Counted from the stretch's first letter, positions 16,727-22,990 are shown. The stretch is 41,167 nt of DNA from Thermoplasmata archaeon (GCA_021802125.1 JAKAAX010000018.1:1-41167), one strand, 5' to 3'. Translations and numbers: made by a program. Notes: generated by a model not told the origin, from the sequence alone.

Positions 16727-17371
16727 ATGGCCGCGATTCAGCAAGAAGCCTCTTCTAAGTTGAAGTCGTCCACGACAGTGTTGATTGGCAGGAACGCTCG
16801 GAGCGGAAGGTCGCGACGTGTCGTGCTCGTACTATCGGGCACTCTTGCAATCATCGCTGCCCTAATCGCATTGTGGCTGTGGGCTCCTGGGTTCGGTCGA
16901 GACACCTGCCCGCAGACGGAGTCAAGAGTAGTCGCCGAATCGCTGTTCACGCCTCTAAAACATGGTCTCATGAACGGTTCCCCATTCTGGTTCGTCGTGA
17001 ACGCCAACTCCGCCAGGAGTTGCGGCAGACCCATCGCACCACCCTCCCTGTCGGGAACCGTGGGATTCGGAGACTGTCCACCAGTCTCCTTTCCGCCTTG
17101 TGTGGGGAATGTCTCGGTCTACACTCCCAACTCCTGGATCAATGTTTCGCGAGGTGGTTCCGATAGCCCGCTGTGGTGCGTGGGGGAGTCCGCTGGGACC
17201 ATAGTGGACGGACCGCCGTGCACCGCGCTTCGGACCGCGACGTTTTCAACTTCGGCGGTCGGTCAAGCCATAACGTCGCCACAACCCGGAGCCGTGCCGC
17301 TGGTCATGATTGTTTCTTCCGACGTCGCAGGTAGCTTCAACGCAGATGTTTCCTTCACATGGTCCCAATAG
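16727..17371 (+). CDS. Membrane-anchored hypothetical protein of foreign composition
   Basis: 214 residues, not recognised. An N-terminal basic segment precedes one hydrophobic helix at about residues 32-53 (VVLVLSGTLAIIAALIALWL), so most of the protein lies outside the membrane. The outer part is Ser/Pro/Gly-rich with six or seven cysteines (for example RDTCPQ, SARSCGR, GDCPP, PPCVGN, LWCVG, GPPCTA) that could form disulfides, and N-x-S/T sites. The last 30 residues look beta-rich (VPLVMIVSSDVAGSFNADVSF). Third-position AT is clearly higher than in the housekeeping genes, suggesting recent acquisition. It is divergent from the DUF932 remnant with hairpin copy 1 between them. ATG 16727 is the only good start before the membrane helix. 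Confidence 0.6.
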   Translation: MAAIQQEASSKLKSSTTVLIGRNARSGRSRRVVLVLSGTLAIIAALIALWLWAPGFGRDTCPQTESRVVAESLFTPLKHGLMNGSPFWFVVNANSARSCGRPIAPPSLSGTVGFGDCPPVSFPPCVGNVSVYTPNSWINVSRGGSDSPLWCVGESAGTIVDGPPCTALRTATFSTSAVGQAITSPQPGAVPLVMIVSSDVAGSFNADVSFTWSQ

Positions 17372-17604
17372 CGCCATCGGAGCTCGCAGCATGGACCACC
17401 CATTCTCACGCCGAGTCTCTTCAATTCGAGCGACGATCGTCTCGGACTAGTCGATGCGGCTCACAGCGCAATCCTTTCGCGACTTGCGCGACGAGAGTCC
17501 CGCATGCCCCCGGTAACCCATCACGAATCGGCCTGACGTGACCGGTCGTACGAATTTCGACGGTCACCCATGGGTTTGTCCCGGATGATGATTCACCTCG
17601 TGGC
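17372..17604. other. Gap with no supported gene
   Basis: Relatively AT-rich, continuing the composition of the preceding gene. It holds short imperfect dyads (for example GCGCAA...TTGCGC) but no convincing reading frame, tRNA or promoter. Confidence 0.4.
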
Positions 17605-18034
17605 GTGAGCCACCGGAAGACCCCGGGCCGTGTTGTTCTCTCTCAGGACGAGTGGGATGCCCACCTCGCTGAGGACGAGCGGATCTGTCGTCGCGTGGCG
17701 GAGCTCGAGGCCAAGCTCGCCACGCAGGAAGGGCGAGCTCCTCCTCCTCCCTCGTGTGGGCCTCCTCGTCCACGAAGTGCCGCGGGTCGGGACTGACCGA
17801 ATGGCATGCGGAACAGAAGTTCGCGCCCTCGAACCCCTCTCCACCGCACGCCGTGCAGGTCCAGGTCCGGGCACGTTGGGCCCAGCACGGGCCGCAGACA
17901 AACTCGAGGATCTCCCAACCACGGACTCGATCCTCGCGGGCAGCGACGGTGCCGCCGCATGGCGGCACCTGCCCGGGGACGACAGCGTGAGGCGCCCCGC
18001 AGTCCTTGCAAGTGGCAACGATAGCTTCGGTCAT
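17564..18034 (-). CDS. Zinc-ribbon protein, C-terminal part doubtful
   Basis: 156 residues from ATG 18034. Residues about 8-75 hold paired metal-binding cysteines: CKDC, a single PPC, CGPC, CTAC and CSAC, enough for two zinc ribbons or knuckles. After the last pair the sequence turns acidic (DEEAHTREEEE) and then into a Pro/Arg/His-rich tail that lies antisense to a better-looking frame at 17605-17796. The native end is probably soon after the acidic stretch, with the rest read through after a lost stop or frameshift. The start directly follows hairpin copy 3, and the preceding damaged gene ends 5 nt before that hairpin. It is the last gene of the minus-strand string below tRNA-Cys. A role in nucleic-acid or protein binding is a guess from the fold. 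Confidence 0.55.
   Translation of the reverse strand: MTEAIVATCKDCGAPHAVVPGQVPPCGGTVAAREDRVRGWEILEFVCGPCWAQRARTWTCTACGGEGFEGANFCSACHSVSPDPRHFVDEEAHTREEEELALPAWRAWPRAPPRDDRSARPQRGGHPTRPEREQHGPGSSGGSRHEVNHHPGQTHG
17605..17796 (+). CDS. Possible small coiled-coil protein (antisense to the zinc-ribbon gene tail)
   Basis: 63 residues from GTG. Residues about 9-45 (RVVLSQDEWDAHLAEDERIC, then RRVAELEAKLATQEGR) read as a strand plus a long amphipathic helix with high third-position GC, much more protein-like than the opposite strand. The last third (PPPPSCGPPRPRS) is low complexity. It overlaps the C-terminal part of the minus-strand zinc-ribbon frame, and both cannot be real over their full length. 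No family recognised. Confidence 0.35.
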   Translation: MSHRKTPGRVVLSQDEWDAHLAEDERICRRVAELEAKLATQEGRAPPPPSCGPPRPRSAAGRD

Positions 18035-18067
18035 GCGACCCTTCCTCACCGAAGGAGGAAGGGTCGC
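18035..18067 (-). promoter_or_regulatory. Start-codon hairpin, copy 3 (13-bp stem, 7-nt loop)
   Basis: In gene sense: arm GCGACCCTTCCTC, loop CTTCGGT, arm GAGGAAGGGTCGC, followed immediately by the ATG of the zinc-ribbon gene. GAGGA in the 3' arm is the likely ribosome-binding site and pairs with TCCTC of the 5' arm. It lies exactly between the stop of the upstream gene and this ATG. Confidence 0.75.
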
Positions 18068-18072
18068 GGGGA

Positions 18073-18335
18073 TCACGCGGGTAGGAGCGCTCGTTCATCG
18101 TGGCCCCACGCGGAGGTTCCAAGCCGTTCCGTCAACGCCCCGTGGCGGAACAGGACGTGCCACGATCTGACGGCCGAGACGACCTCGGAGTGGTCTGTTC
18201 CGGCTATGCCCCGGTAGTCGGTGAAGTGGTAACCGCTCGTGTCTTGAGCCGAAGAAAGCGGCGGGCGGTCTCGAGGAGGTCCTCGGGGACCGTAGCCTTC
18301 TCGGCGATCGGCTCGACGATGGTGGGTTCGGACAT
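18073..18335 (-). pseudogene. Small hypothetical gene with a single-base frameshift
   Basis: The frame from ATG 18335 reads MSEPTIVEPIAEKATVPEDL, then LETARRFLRLK, with high third-position GC. It then degrades and meets TAG at 18204. From the same point the neighbouring frame reads DTSGYHFTDYRGIAGTDHSE and on to a TGA at 18073, again with good codon bias. One missing G after the AAG codon would restore an 87-residue protein. No slippery heptamer is visible, so decay or an assembly error is more likely than programmed shifting. The family is not recognised. The start follows hairpin copy 2 directly. Confidence 0.5.
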
Positions 18336-18368
18336 GCGACCGCTCCTCAAGCATCGAGGAGCGGTCGC
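18336..18368 (-). promoter_or_regulatory. Start-codon hairpin, copy 2 (13-bp stem, 7-nt loop)
   Basis: In gene sense: arm GCGACCGCTCCTC, loop GATGCTT, arm GAGGAGCGGTCGC, immediately followed by ATG 18335. Compared with copy 3 the stem differs at two positions in each arm with pairing retained, as expected if the structure, not the sequence, is selected. It starts 15 nt after the stop of the upstream gene. Confidence 0.75.
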
Positions 18369-18383
18369 GCAGAGAGCTATCAA

Positions 18384-18926
18384 TCAAGACAGTCGGCGCG
18401 ATGGGTCCTCCGCGAAGCTCGCCTCGATGCGGGCAGAGGCATTCTGGAAGGCTCGGTCGTAGCTCTGTTGGGACGCTGAGGCTTCCCGTCGACGGGCGGT
18501 CTTCCCGAGTTTGTCCAGCTTCCACTCTCGGACGTGGACGCGGTACCTACACCCCTGACCTTCCGGCGAGATCGAGAAGCTGATGGCGTTCTGGGCAATC
18601 GCCCTGCCTTCGAGCCACCCGATCGAGACCTGCTCCCACGTCGCGCCCCCGGTGATCGACGTCCACACCTCACTGTGCTGCCTCTTCCGGCCCGGGCCGG
18701 GGATATCGGCTTTCGAGAGGAGATGGAATGGGTCGACGGCGACGCGATGCTCGACGACCCCGCTCAATCGGTTGGTCGCGGGCCGCCCCGTCGGCATGAT
18801 ATGACGGCAGGCGAACTCGAAGGGCACGTGCACGAGGACTTCGACCTCGTGCTCAAAGTAGGGGGGAGCGACCGGGAGCCTGGGAGGCTCCCACTTCTGG
18901 CCGGAGGGCAGGGGAGCGTCGTCCAC
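18384..18926 (-). CDS. Hypothetical protein of the tRNA-Cys gene string, 180 residues
   Basis: Not recognised. GTG start 3 nt after the stop of the preceding 24-codon gene. The body is well mixed and beta-rich: EHEVEVLVHVPFEFACRHIM, then HRVAVDPFHLLSKADI, WTSITGGATWEQVSIGWLEG, AISFSISPEGQGCRYRVHVR, ending in a charged helical region (REWKLDKLGKTARRREASAS...NASARIEASFAED). This could be a beta-sandwich or virion/DNA-associated protein, but no motif supports a choice. Hairpin copy 2 lies in the short gap to the next gene. It is the longest intact gene of the island string. Confidence 0.55.
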   Translation of the reverse strand: MDDAPLPSGQKWEPPRLPVAPPYFEHEVEVLVHVPFEFACRHIMPTGRPATNRLSGVVEHRVAVDPFHLLSKADIPGPGRKRQHSEVWTSITGGATWEQVSIGWLEGRAIAQNAISFSISPEGQGCRYRVHVREWKLDKLGKTARRREASASQQSYDRAFQNASARIEASFAEDPSRRLS

Positions 18927-18929
18927 GGT

Positions 18930-19004
18930 TCAAGGTAGGATTGGTTGGCGGATGAATCTCTCGCCGCAGATCGTGGGCTTGACAAAAGAGGCCGACTCCA
19001 TCAT
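18930..19004 (-). CDS. Very small ORF (24 residues) coupled to its neighbours
   Basis: Starts with two consecutive ATG codons, the first overlapping the upstream stop as ATGA, and ends 3 nt before the GTG of the 180-residue gene. AAGGAGG lies just upstream, and GAGGCCG/CGGCCTC flank the start as an imperfect hairpin. The product (starts MMESASFVKP, ends RFIRQPILP) is too short to classify. It may be a real micro-protein, a coupling ORF, or the detached N-terminus of the next gene. Confidence 0.3.
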   Translation of the reverse strand: MMESASFVKPTICGERFIRQPILP

Positions 19005-19228
19005 GGCCGGCCTCCTTGGTTGACGACCTCGAAGTCCCCGAACACGCGTTCCAGCGCCCACTTGTCCCCGGGCCGGACGTCGTTCGTCGAGGTGTAGCCC
19101 CGCTTGCCGAGCCAGTCGACCTAGACCTTCATCTTCCGCGAGAGGCGGAGTGGGTCGACGTCGGAGAGGTCGAGGAGGACCTCGCGCACGAGCTCCTTGA
19201 GGGGACGCTGCTCGCTCGCTCCAGTCAG
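19001..19228 (-). pseudogene. 75-codon gene with in-frame TAG and a CTG in place of its start
   Basis: The frame reads TGASEQRPLKELVREVLLDL, then SDVDPLRLSRKMKV, meets TAG at 19123-19121, and continues VDWLGKRGYTSTNDVRPGDK and WALERVFGDFEVVNQGGRP to a TGA. Codon bias and composition are uniform on both sides of the TAG. The natural start would be the codon overlapping the preceding stop by four bases, but it is CTG, not ATG. Two point changes (ATG to CTG; a Tyr codon to TAG) explain it best as a decayed gene. Read-through or pyrrolysine at TAG cannot be excluded from sequence, but nothing else supports it. The helical N-terminus followed by a basic beta-rich part suggests a small DNA-binding or structural protein. 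Confidence 0.45.
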
Positions 19229-19356
19229 AGACCCCAGTGGCCCAGACCCAGGACAAGGAGCGAGAAGATTGTGAAGAACACCAGGTACCACCACCGGAGG
19301 TAGCGCATCCCGGGGAACTTCCCCCAGTATCCGTACCGTCCGCCCACCCCCGACAT
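19225..19356 (-). CDS. Small single-span membrane protein, 43 residues
   Basis: Starts MSGVGGRYGYWGKFPGMRYL, then RWWYLVFFTIFSLLVLGLGH. An aromatic, glycine-rich basic N-terminus is followed by one clear membrane helix (about residues 22-41). Its ATG overlaps the stop of the upstream ORF as TGATG and its TGA overlaps the next frame as CTGA, so it is embedded in a coupled string. Small membrane proteins of this kind are common in archaeal viruses and plasmids; no specific family is recognised. Confidence 0.5.
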   Translation of the reverse strand: MSGVGGRYGYWGKFPGMRYLRWWYLVFFTIFSLLVLGLGHWGL

Positions 19357-19469
19357 CAATCGAACATGCGCTTCCGGGCCGATAAGCTGCGGGATGGCAC
19401 CCGGGCGACGCCATTGAGGGTCCGCAGGACCCGATGGTGGGCGAGCCCAAAGGTGTCGAAGTGGTCCAC
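19356..19469 (-). CDS. Small hypothetical ORF at the head of the tRNA-Cys gene string
   Basis: 37 residues from GTG (MDHFDTFGLAHHRVLRTLNG...), with AAGGA four nt upstream and a TGATG overlap with the next gene. The same frame is open further upstream (VLKDAV) until a TAG, so an originally longer gene truncated by this stop is possible. Codon bias is good. No family recognised. Confidence 0.4.
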   Translation of the reverse strand: MDHFDTFGLAHHRVLRTLNGVARVPSRSLSARKRMFD

Positions 19470-19526
19470 CGCGTCCTTCAGGACCTACGGGGCGAGGGGG
19501 CTCGAGAAGACCAGGCTATCGGAGTC

Positions 19527-19534
19527 GAATAAAA
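19527..19534 (-). promoter_or_regulatory. TATA-like box downstream of tRNA-Cys
   Basis: TTTTATTC on the minus strand, 7 nt beyond the tRNA 3' end and about 60 nt before the first small ORF. It probably drives the small-gene string. Confidence 0.45.
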
Positions 19535-19540
19535 TGTTCA

Positions 19541-19613
19541 AGCCGAGGGAGGGAATCGAACCCCCAAGAAACAGATCTGCAGTCTGTCGCATTAACCATT
19601 CTGCCACCTCGGC
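19541..19613 (-). tRNA. tRNA-Cys (anticodon GCA)
   Basis: Acceptor GCCGAGG/CCTCGGC with discriminator U, a cysteine identity element. The anticodon stem ACAGA/TCTGT encloses loop CTGCAGA, anticodon GCA. The T arm is GGGGG-TTCGATT-CCCTC with a G-T pair. No intron; CCA is not encoded. Confidence 0.93.
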
Positions 19614-19637
19614 GCGGTCGTGCGGATGAGCGTCCCC

Positions 19638-19645
19638 CAATAAGG
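19638..19645 (-). promoter_or_regulatory. TATA box for tRNA-Cys
   Basis: CCTTATTG on the minus strand, about 29 nt upstream of the mature 5' end. Confidence 0.5.
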
Positions 19646-19672
19646 CCTCGGCGGTCCCACTGCCGCCCAAGG

Positions 19673-20350
19673 TCAGACCTGGGAGAAACCCCGGAGCACC
19701 CGCTTGAACGCGTTCGTGGCCGAGATCTTGGCGCGTCCGACCAGGTTCTGGCTGCGGCCCTCCGCCCGGACGCGTCCGTTGCGCAGGAGCTCCAGGAAAT
19801 CCTCCACCGACTCGACGTCCTCCTCCGTCTCCGTGTAGCAGCGGCCAACGCTCCCCCGCTCGTGGGCGTCGCTGCCTCCCGTCACCGTGAGGTGGCGTCG
19901 TGTCGCGACGAGCCCCGCCTTCGCGTTCGGGACGTCCGAGTTCCGTCCGTTCATCCCCTCGATACCGGCGACCTGCGCCGCGTTCGCCACCTTTCTCCCA
20001 GCGCCATGCGCCCAGCGGAAGGGGTGGGCGAGCACCGGGATCCCGTTCAGGCGTCGGACCTCTTCCAGGGTCTCCACCAGGGGACGGTGGGGGGCCGGGG
20101 CCCGCTCGACGCCGTAGACCAGCAGGTGACCCTCTCGGGTGGAGACCTCGACCCCCGGCACCAGCAGGAAGCCCCGGGTCCCCTCGAACGCCCGCCGGGC
20201 GCGCGCGAGAGCGGCCACGGAGTTGTGGTCGGTGATGGCGACGCCCCCGAGCCCCTGGACGAGGGCGTCGCGGAACACCTCCTCCACGGTCAGGAGCGAG
20301 TCGGGGGAGGCGGTGGTGTGGATGTGGAGGTCCAGCCGCGTGCCCGGCAT
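19673..20350 (-). CDS. PHP-domain metal-dependent phosphoesterase
   Basis: 225 residues. The PHP metal-site motifs appear in order: DLHIHTTASPDS near residue 7, ITDHNS about residue 40, PGVEVS about 65, LAHPF about 110, and GSDAHE about 155. This is the TrpH/YciV-like group, whose members hydrolyse nucleotides or short RNA from phosphate esters; the exact substrate is not predictable. ATG 20350 starts directly before the first conserved strand and has GGAAGGGG upstream; the open frame extends further but overlaps metG with unlikely sequence. It follows metG by 22 nt on the same strand and is probably co-transcribed. Confidence 0.85.
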   Translation of the reverse strand: MPGTRLDLHIHTTASPDSLLTVEEVFRDALVQGLGGVAITDHNSVAALARARRAFEGTRGFLLVPGVEVSTREGHLLVYGVERAPAPHRPLVETLEEVRRLNGIPVLAHPFRWAHGAGRKVANAAQVAGIEGMNGRNSDVPNAKAGLVATRRHLTVTGGSDAHERGSVGRCYTETEEDVESVEDFLELLRNGRVRAEGRSQNLVGRAKISATNAFKRVLRGFSQV

Positions 20351-20372
20351 CGCCCGACCCCTTCCTCCCCGT

Positions 20373-22691
20373 CTACCGCACCTTCGCGCCGGCGGGCAGG
20401 GGGCGGTCCGGCACGAGGCAGCCTCCCGAGGAGAGGAGGAGCACCTCGGCGCGTCCGGGTCCCGCACGGTCGAGCCGCGCGACCACGCTCGGAGGGGCCC
20501 CCGGAGGGACCTCGCCGGAGAGGGGCCCCTCACCCGTTTCGATCGACCGTCCCTCGTGGGGGTTCGCGAGGACCGAGGCGACGACGAGGCGCGCGCGGGC
20601 GAAGTCGTCGTACTGGACCCTGGGCGCGGGGGCGGTCACGTCGCGGAGCGCCGTCCCGGGCGGGGTGCCGTCGGGCGCGCGCAGCACGGCCACGACCTCC
20701 CCGGCCTCGGCGGCGAGGATCATCCCTTGTGAGGTCACCCCACGCAGGGGGCGGGGCTCGAGGTTCGCGAGCACGGCGACGGTCTTCCCACGGAGCTCCT
20801 CCGGACGGTAGAACGGTTTGATCCCGGCGACGAGCGTCCGAGGGGAGGCTTCGCCGAGGTCCACGGTGATGACGTAGAGCTTGTCGGCCTTCGGATGGTC
20901 GGCCACCTCTTTCACGAGACCGGCGCGGATGTCCAGGACCGGCGGGGGACCGGCCGCGGGCGACGCGGGCGCCCCGGGCGCGGCAGAGGGTGGGGGGGTT
21001 CCCTTCGGAGCAGCGGGCGGCGCCGCCCCTCCCCCGCCCGCGGAGGGGGCGGCGGTCAGGAGCTTCGCAAAGAGCGGGGAGAGGGGGCCCAGACGGGTCC
21101 CAGGAACAGGAGGTTCGACGGCCCGCGGCCAGCTGCCGTTCGACACGAGGTCGGGAGTCCCCAGCATCTTGGCCACCCGCTCCGACGCGAAGGGCAGGAA
21201 CGGGGCGAGGAGCACCGCCGTCGCCCGGACGACCCATAGCGCCTCGTACACGGCGAGGTCCCGGGCCTCCCCCTGCTGCGACCAGGGCTTCGACTCGTGG
21301 AACGCCCGGTTGCCTTCCCGAACCAGCTCCAGGGCCAGGTCGAGCGCTTCCTTGAGCTGGACGGCCTCGAACCGGGCCGTGGCGTCCCGGTGGGCGGCGA
21401 GGATCCGCTGGCCGAGCTTGCTGCTCTCCGCCGACCACCCCTTCGGAGGGGCAGGGACCTTGCCCCCGTACCGGCCCTCCACGAAGGTGAGGACCCGGTG
21501 GACCAGGTTGCCCCACTGGTCGGCCAGGATCTGGTCGTGGTCCTGGGCGATGTCGCGGTAGTCGAACTCCGAGTCGTGGTTCTGCGGGGCGTGGTAGGCC
21601 GCGTAGAACCGGACGGTGTCGGGGTCGTACCGCTGGAGCAGGTCCGGCAGGAAGACGGAGAGCGACGGGTCGGTCTCGGACTTCGAGAGCTTCTCCCCCC
21701 CGAAGTTCAGGAACTCGTTCGCGGGCATGTCGTAGGGGAGCCCGAACCCTCCGACCCCGAGCAGGATCGCCGGCCAGATCACCGTGTGGAAGGTGATGTT
21801 GTCCTTGCCCATGAACTGGTAGATGCGCGTGTCCTCCCCGGCCTCCCAGTACTTCCGCCAGGCCTCCGGGTCGCCCTTGCGCTGCGCCCACTCCTTCGTC
21901 GCGGAGAGGTAGCCGATCACCGCTTCGAACCAGACGTAGAGCCGCTTGTCGGGGTACCCGTCGAGCGGGAGCGGGACGCCCCAGGAGATGTCGCGCGTGA
22001 TCGGCCGGGGCCGGAGCCCTTCCCGGACGTAGTTCTCGGTGAAGGCTCGGACCGACGGGCGCCATCGGTCGCGGACCTGCAGGTGGTAGCGCTGCAGCGG
22101 CTCGGTCAGCTTCTGGAGCTGGAGGTAGAAGTGCTCCGTCGGTCGGAACTCCGCGGGAGTGCCGCAGGTCTTGCACCGGGGCCCCTTGAGCTCCTGGGGC
22201 TCCAGGACCCGGGAGCAGCTCGGGCATTCGTCGCCGCGGGCCGAGGGGTTCCCGCAGTGGGGGCAGGTCCCGGTCACGTAGCGGTCGGGGAGGAACCGAC
22301 GGTGCTTCGGGCAGTACGCCACCTGGGCCGTCGCCTTCTCGATGAACCCCTCCTGCAGCAGCGTGAGGAAGAACTCCTGGGCCGTCTGGATGTGCAGCGG
22401 GGTGTGCGTCGTGGTGTACGTGTCGAAGCTCAGCCCGAGGCGCCGGAACGTCTCGGCGTTGATCCGGTGGTACCTCTCCGCGACGACCTCCGGATCGACC
22501 CCCTCCGCCTCCGCGCGCACCGTCGTCGGCGTCCCGTGCATGTCGGAGCCGGAGACCATGACCACCTCGTGGCCTTGGGCCCGGTGGTACCGGGCGAAGA
22601 TGTCCGCCGGGAGGAGGTTCCCGGCGAGATGGCCCAGGTGCTGCGGCCCGTTGGAATAGGGCCACGCGACCCCGACGAGGATCCGTGACAT
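20373..22691 (-). CDS. metG: Methionine--tRNA ligase with C-terminal tRNA-binding domain
   Basis: 772 residues. Charges tRNA-Met with methionine in the cytoplasm. The class I signature HLGH is at residues 17-20 and KLSKS (the KMSKS loop) at about 330. Between them lies a double zinc knuckle with CPKH, CPHC, CPSC and CKTC at about 124-180. The anticodon-binding helical domain runs to about 540, then a Gly/Ala/Pro-rich linker leads to a Trbp111/EMAP-type OB fold at about 587-684 (HPKADKLYVITVDLGE, ANLEPRPLRGVTSQGMILAA). About 90 more residues follow, starting VQYDDFARARLVVASV, which resemble the opening of a second, degenerate copy of this fold. The start was set by the conserved RILVGVAWPYSNGPQHLGH opening. 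Confidence 0.95.
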   Translation of the reverse strand: MSRILVGVAWPYSNGPQHLGHLAGNLLPADIFARYHRAQGHEVVMVSGSDMHGTPTTVRAEAEGVDPEVVAERYHRINAETFRRLGLSFDTYTTTHTPLHIQTAQEFFLTLLQEGFIEKATAQVAYCPKHRRFLPDRYVTGTCPHCGNPSARGDECPSCSRVLEPQELKGPRCKTCGTPAEFRPTEHFYLQLQKLTEPLQRYHLQVRDRWRPSVRAFTENYVREGLRPRPITRDISWGVPLPLDGYPDKRLYVWFEAVIGYLSATKEWAQRKGDPEAWRKYWEAGEDTRIYQFMGKDNITFHTVIWPAILLGVGGFGLPYDMPANEFLNFGGEKLSKSETDPSLSVFLPDLLQRYDPDTVRFYAAYHAPQNHDSEFDYRDIAQDHDQILADQWGNLVHRVLTFVEGRYGGKVPAPPKGWSAESSKLGQRILAAHRDATARFEAVQLKEALDLALELVREGNRAFHESKPWSQQGEARDLAVYEALWVVRATAVLLAPFLPFASERVAKMLGTPDLVSNGSWPRAVEPPVPGTRLGPLSPLFAKLLTAAPSAGGGGAAPPAAPKGTPPPSAAPGAPASPAAGPPPVLDIRAGLVKEVADHPKADKLYVITVDLGEASPRTLVAGIKPFYRPEELRGKTVAVLANLEPRPLRGVTSQGMILAAEAGEVVAVLRAPDGTPPGTALRDVTAPAPRVQYDDFARARLVVASVLANPHEGRSIETGEGPLSGEVPPGAPPSVVARLDRAGPGRAEVLLLSSGGCLVPDRPLPAGAKVR

Positions 22692-22712
22692 GGAGCCCCA
22701 AAGACAAGCTCC

Positions 22713-22744
22713 AAGAAGAAAAGGACACCGCTCGTCAGGTGTCC
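22713..22744 (-). terminator. Probable terminator before metG
   Basis: On the minus strand: GGACACC, 8-nt loop, GGTGTCC, followed by TTTTCTTCTT. A T-rich run after a stable hairpin in this GC-rich genome suggests that a transcript arriving from the right ends here, just before the metG start. Confidence 0.5.
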
Positions 22745-22928
22745 GAAGCTCCGGGGCTTCGAGCCCCCGACCCCTAGGTCCGGGCCTCACGGAGGGGCTC
22801 GGGCCAGCTCGTCAACAGGTTTGGGGAAGGTCCGCCGTGGCATTCGTTCAAGAGGCTGGGGTCTCAGAAGATTCTGGAAGGGGTTAGGGGCCCCAAGTTC
22901 AGAGGCCCCTTCGGTAACGAGCACAGCT
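22745..22928 (-). other. Non-coding stretch with several dyads
   Basis: It contains GGGGCT/AGCCCC and GGGGCC/GGCCCC-type hairpins in the transcribed sense and ends at the terminator-like element. It could be a structured 3' untranslated region or a small RNA. It does not show the conserved cores of SRP RNA or RNase P RNA. Confidence 0.3.
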
Positions 22929-22982
22929 CTAGCGCTTGCCCTTCTTTCCCTTCTTTCCCTTTGACTTGGTGGTCTTCGCCAT
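22929..22982 (-). CDS. Very small, highly basic ORF
   Basis: 17 residues, MAKTTKSKGKKGKKGKR, almost half lysine. It starts 8 nt after a perfect palindrome (22991-23012) and is followed by a dyad-rich stretch and a terminator-like element, so the segment behaves as a discrete transcription unit or operon tail. Such Lys/Gly-rich peptides resemble RNA-binding tails of ribosomal proteins, but no family can be assigned. It could also be chance. Confidence 0.3.
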   Translation of the reverse strand: MAKTTKSKGKKGKKGKR

Positions 22983-22990
22983 TTTGGTTG

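Noticed and set aside
17359..17541. 60-codon plus-strand frame after the membrane protein
   Set aside because: No ribosome-binding site, promoter or protein-like pattern; Ser/Arg-rich composition.
19001..19228. Pyrrolysine-containing protein
   Set aside because: Only one clear in-frame TAG, in a gene that also lacks a normal start, inside a damaged region; no pyl gene or element in the window.
15141..19541. Direct att repeats bounding the tRNA-Cys island
   Set aside because: I looked for a second copy of the tRNA-Cys 3' half in this interval by eye and found none; an alignment search is still needed.
20530..22728. Frames overlapping metG on both strands (732 codons minus, 463 codons plus at 21297-22688)
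   Set aside because: metG is unmistakable in its own frame; these are high-GC artefacts.
22745..22928. SRP RNA or RNase P RNA
   Set aside because: Several GC hairpins but none of the conserved core motifs of either RNA could be found.
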